In this document: positions 40,624 to 41,494 of the stretch, piece after piece | Position numbering within the stretch: position 1 is the first letter of the stretch | How the letters are laid out: each line of letters starts with the position of its first letter | Source: CAZWAP01 sp964632005 | GTDB taxonomy: Bacteria > Planctomycetota > Phycisphaerae > Sedimentisphaerales > Anaerobacaceae | Assembly: GCA_964632005.1 (NCBI GenBank) | Contig: CAZWAP010000019.1 | Span: 1 to 41,494 of the forward strand | DNA: 41,494 bases | Reading direction: 5' to 3' | Position numbers and translations under genes: made by a program | Notes under the pieces: generated by a model | Told to the model about the DNA's origin: nothing | What the model saw: the letters and a program-made list of their open reading frames with translations, nothing else | The model's database searches: none

Positions 40624-41184
40624 TTACTCTTTTACTCGCGTGACGTACTCACCGCTCCGGGTGTCTACCCGGACGACGTCCCCGACCTTAATAAACGGCG
40701 GTACCTGGACCACCAGGCCGGTTTCGAGGGTTGCAGGTTTGTTCTGATTTGTCGCGGTAGCGCCTCTGATCTCGGGGGGGGTTTCGGTTACCTCGAGGTC
40801 AACCGTGTTGGGCAGGGTTACTATCACCGGCTTGCCTTCATATATGCTCACCTGCAGCTGCGTGTTCGGCTTGAGATACTTCGGCCCGTCGCCGAATGCA
40901 TCATCATCCAGGGTGATCTGGTCAAAAGTCGTCGTATCCATCAGTACGTGCTCACTGCCGGACGAGTACAGGTACTCGTATGTCCGCTTATCGAGATAGG
41001 CCTCTTCGACGTTCTCCTCCGCCCGCAGCCGGATGTTCTGGATCGAACCGTCGGTCAGGCTCTTGAGCTTCGTCTGATAGACTGCACCGCCCTTGCCCAA
41101 CTTGACGTGCTGGTAGTCAACGATCGCGTACAACTTGCCATCGATTCTGACGGTCTGGCCTTTTCGCATCTCGGATGCTCTCAT
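40624..41184 (-). CDS. efp: elongation factor P
   Basis: 186 residues from the ATG at 41184 (MRASEMRKGQTVRIDGKLY); the 18 codons upstream are not part of the family. Domain I carries YQHVKLGKGGAVYQTKLK with the lysine that is beta-lysylated or otherwise modified in many bacteria (K31). LRAEENVEEAYLDKRTYEYLY and VTLPNTVDLEVTETPP are domain I/II blocks, and TLETGLVVQVPPFIKVGDVVRVDTRSGEYVTR is the complete domain III. EF-P relieves stalling at polyproline. No epmA/epmB-type modification gene is in the window. Its own promoter is at 41251-41279. Confidence 0.95.
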   Translation of the reverse strand: MRASEMRKGQTVRIDGKLYAIVDYQHVKLGKGGAVYQTKLKSLTDGSIQNIRLRAEENVEEAYLDKRTYEYLYSSGSEHVLMDTTTFDQITLDDDAFGDGPKYLKPNTQLQVSIYEGKPVIVTLPNTVDLEVTETPPEIRGATATNQNKPATLETGLVVQVPPFIKVGDVVRVDTRSGEYVTRVKE

Positions 41185-41250
41185 AACCTGCCCCGTAAAA
41201 CAGAATTTTACCTTCAACTGCCTTGACGGCTCAGCCATTCTGCTATGATA

Positions 41251-41279
41251 AATATGGCAGGATATCGCCGTTATGTCAA
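41251..41279 (-). promoter_or_regulatory. probable sigma70 promoter of efp
   Basis: Minus strand TTGACA (41279-41274, perfect consensus), a 17-bp spacer and CATATT (41256-41251, 4 of 6), about 67 bp upstream of the efp ATG at 41184. Confidence 0.55.
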
Positions 41280-41389
41280 GAAATCAATAGACTCTCGCTT
41301 CCGCCGGGCAGCGGTCCCAGGCGACAATAGATTCCGGTGGTCTTGTAAAAAGTGAATCAGGGTACGGACCTGGAATGCCCGGCTGTCAG

Positions 41390-41494
41390 ATGAAGATGGC
41401 AAGATCCGTCCGCTTGCTGTTGCCGTGTGTTCTGGCCGCAGGCTGCGCTGCACGCTACGACGTGGAAATCAGCGGCTTTGCCATCAGTGGACAG
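41390..41494 (+). CDS. N-terminus of a lipoprotein, cut by window edge
   Basis: The frame is open from 41375 to the window end. From the ATG at 41390 it encodes MKMARSVRLLLPCVLAAGC, a short basic N-terminus, a hydrophobic core and the lipobox LAAGC, so lipid attachment at that cysteine is expected. Only about 16 residues of the mature protein are visible (AARYDVEISGF onward), and no family can be named. The ATG at 41396 or 41375 could be the start; no clear RBS was found. It is divergent from efp, with 205 bp between the starts. Confidence 0.6.
   Translation, partial: MKMARSVRLLLPCVLAAGCAARYDVEISGFAISGQ

Overview
The window looks like a piece of chromosome from a Gram-negative planctomycete-type bacterium, probably class Phycisphaerae. 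This is inferred from gene content, not from a marker tree. The clues are two prepilin-like proteins with the N-terminal block FTLVELLVVIAIIALL and a C-terminal WPEWMRRFKDY end, a very long SecA (1161 aa), LptF/LptG permeases (so an outer membrane with LPS-type lipid), peptidoglycan synthesis (MurD), and a moderately GC-rich base composition. The genes are mostly housekeeping, with one accessory-looking redox operon.

Left part (1-11.8 kb). After a partial ORF and the 5' half of a tRNA-Phe gene comes a long run of leftward genes. In transcription order these are nusA, infB, rbfA, a degenerate HhH/endonuclease-III-like protein, hisG, a SurA/PpiC-like membrane-anchored chaperone, lptF and lptG. 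The run combines a transcription-translation module (nusA-infB-rbfA, without rimP) with envelope biogenesis genes. A strong intrinsic terminator lies inside the nusA leader and suggests attenuation.

Middle part (12.4-24 kb). A leftward YpmS-like membrane protein is divergent from rightward pyrF, ubiE/menG-type methyltransferase, murD, a PilZ-like protein and bioY, the last with its own near-consensus promoter. Then come leftward ispD and cobO, a rightward PhoD-like phosphoesterase, and leftward genes for a small membrane protein and a DegT-family aminotransferase.

24-28 kb is a small regulated module. It holds a HTH plus pseudo-receiver protein, two tandem prepilin-like genes with conserved duplicated promoters, an anti-sigma-like membrane protein and an ECF sigma factor. 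A segment of about 1.15 kb (receiver tail + prepilin + leader) has been duplicated in tandem, leaving a frameshifted receiver fragment between the copies.

28-37 kb is the most unusual region. A leftward operon of four translationally coupled genes encodes an AmmeMemoRadiSam radical SAM enzyme, a 60-residue twin-arginine micro-protein, a membrane-anchored MEMO-AMMECR1 fusion, and a 1339-residue membrane protein. That last protein joins a spermidine-synthase-like membrane module, a covalent-FMN-type domain and a NosR/NapH-like iron-sulfur membrane module. A second PflX-type radical SAM gene, a DUF72 protein and a DUF2905 membrane protein lie just beyond it. I infer a membrane/periplasmic redox system in which the radical SAM enzyme and MEMO/AMMECR1 act with a flavin/Fe-S electron conduit, possibly on the Tat micro-protein.

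Right end (37-41.5 kb): leftward secA (with five internal WA-type repeats) and efp, followed by the start of a rightward lipoprotein gene cut by the window edge. I saw no CRISPR array, insertion sequence, rRNA or complete tRNA.
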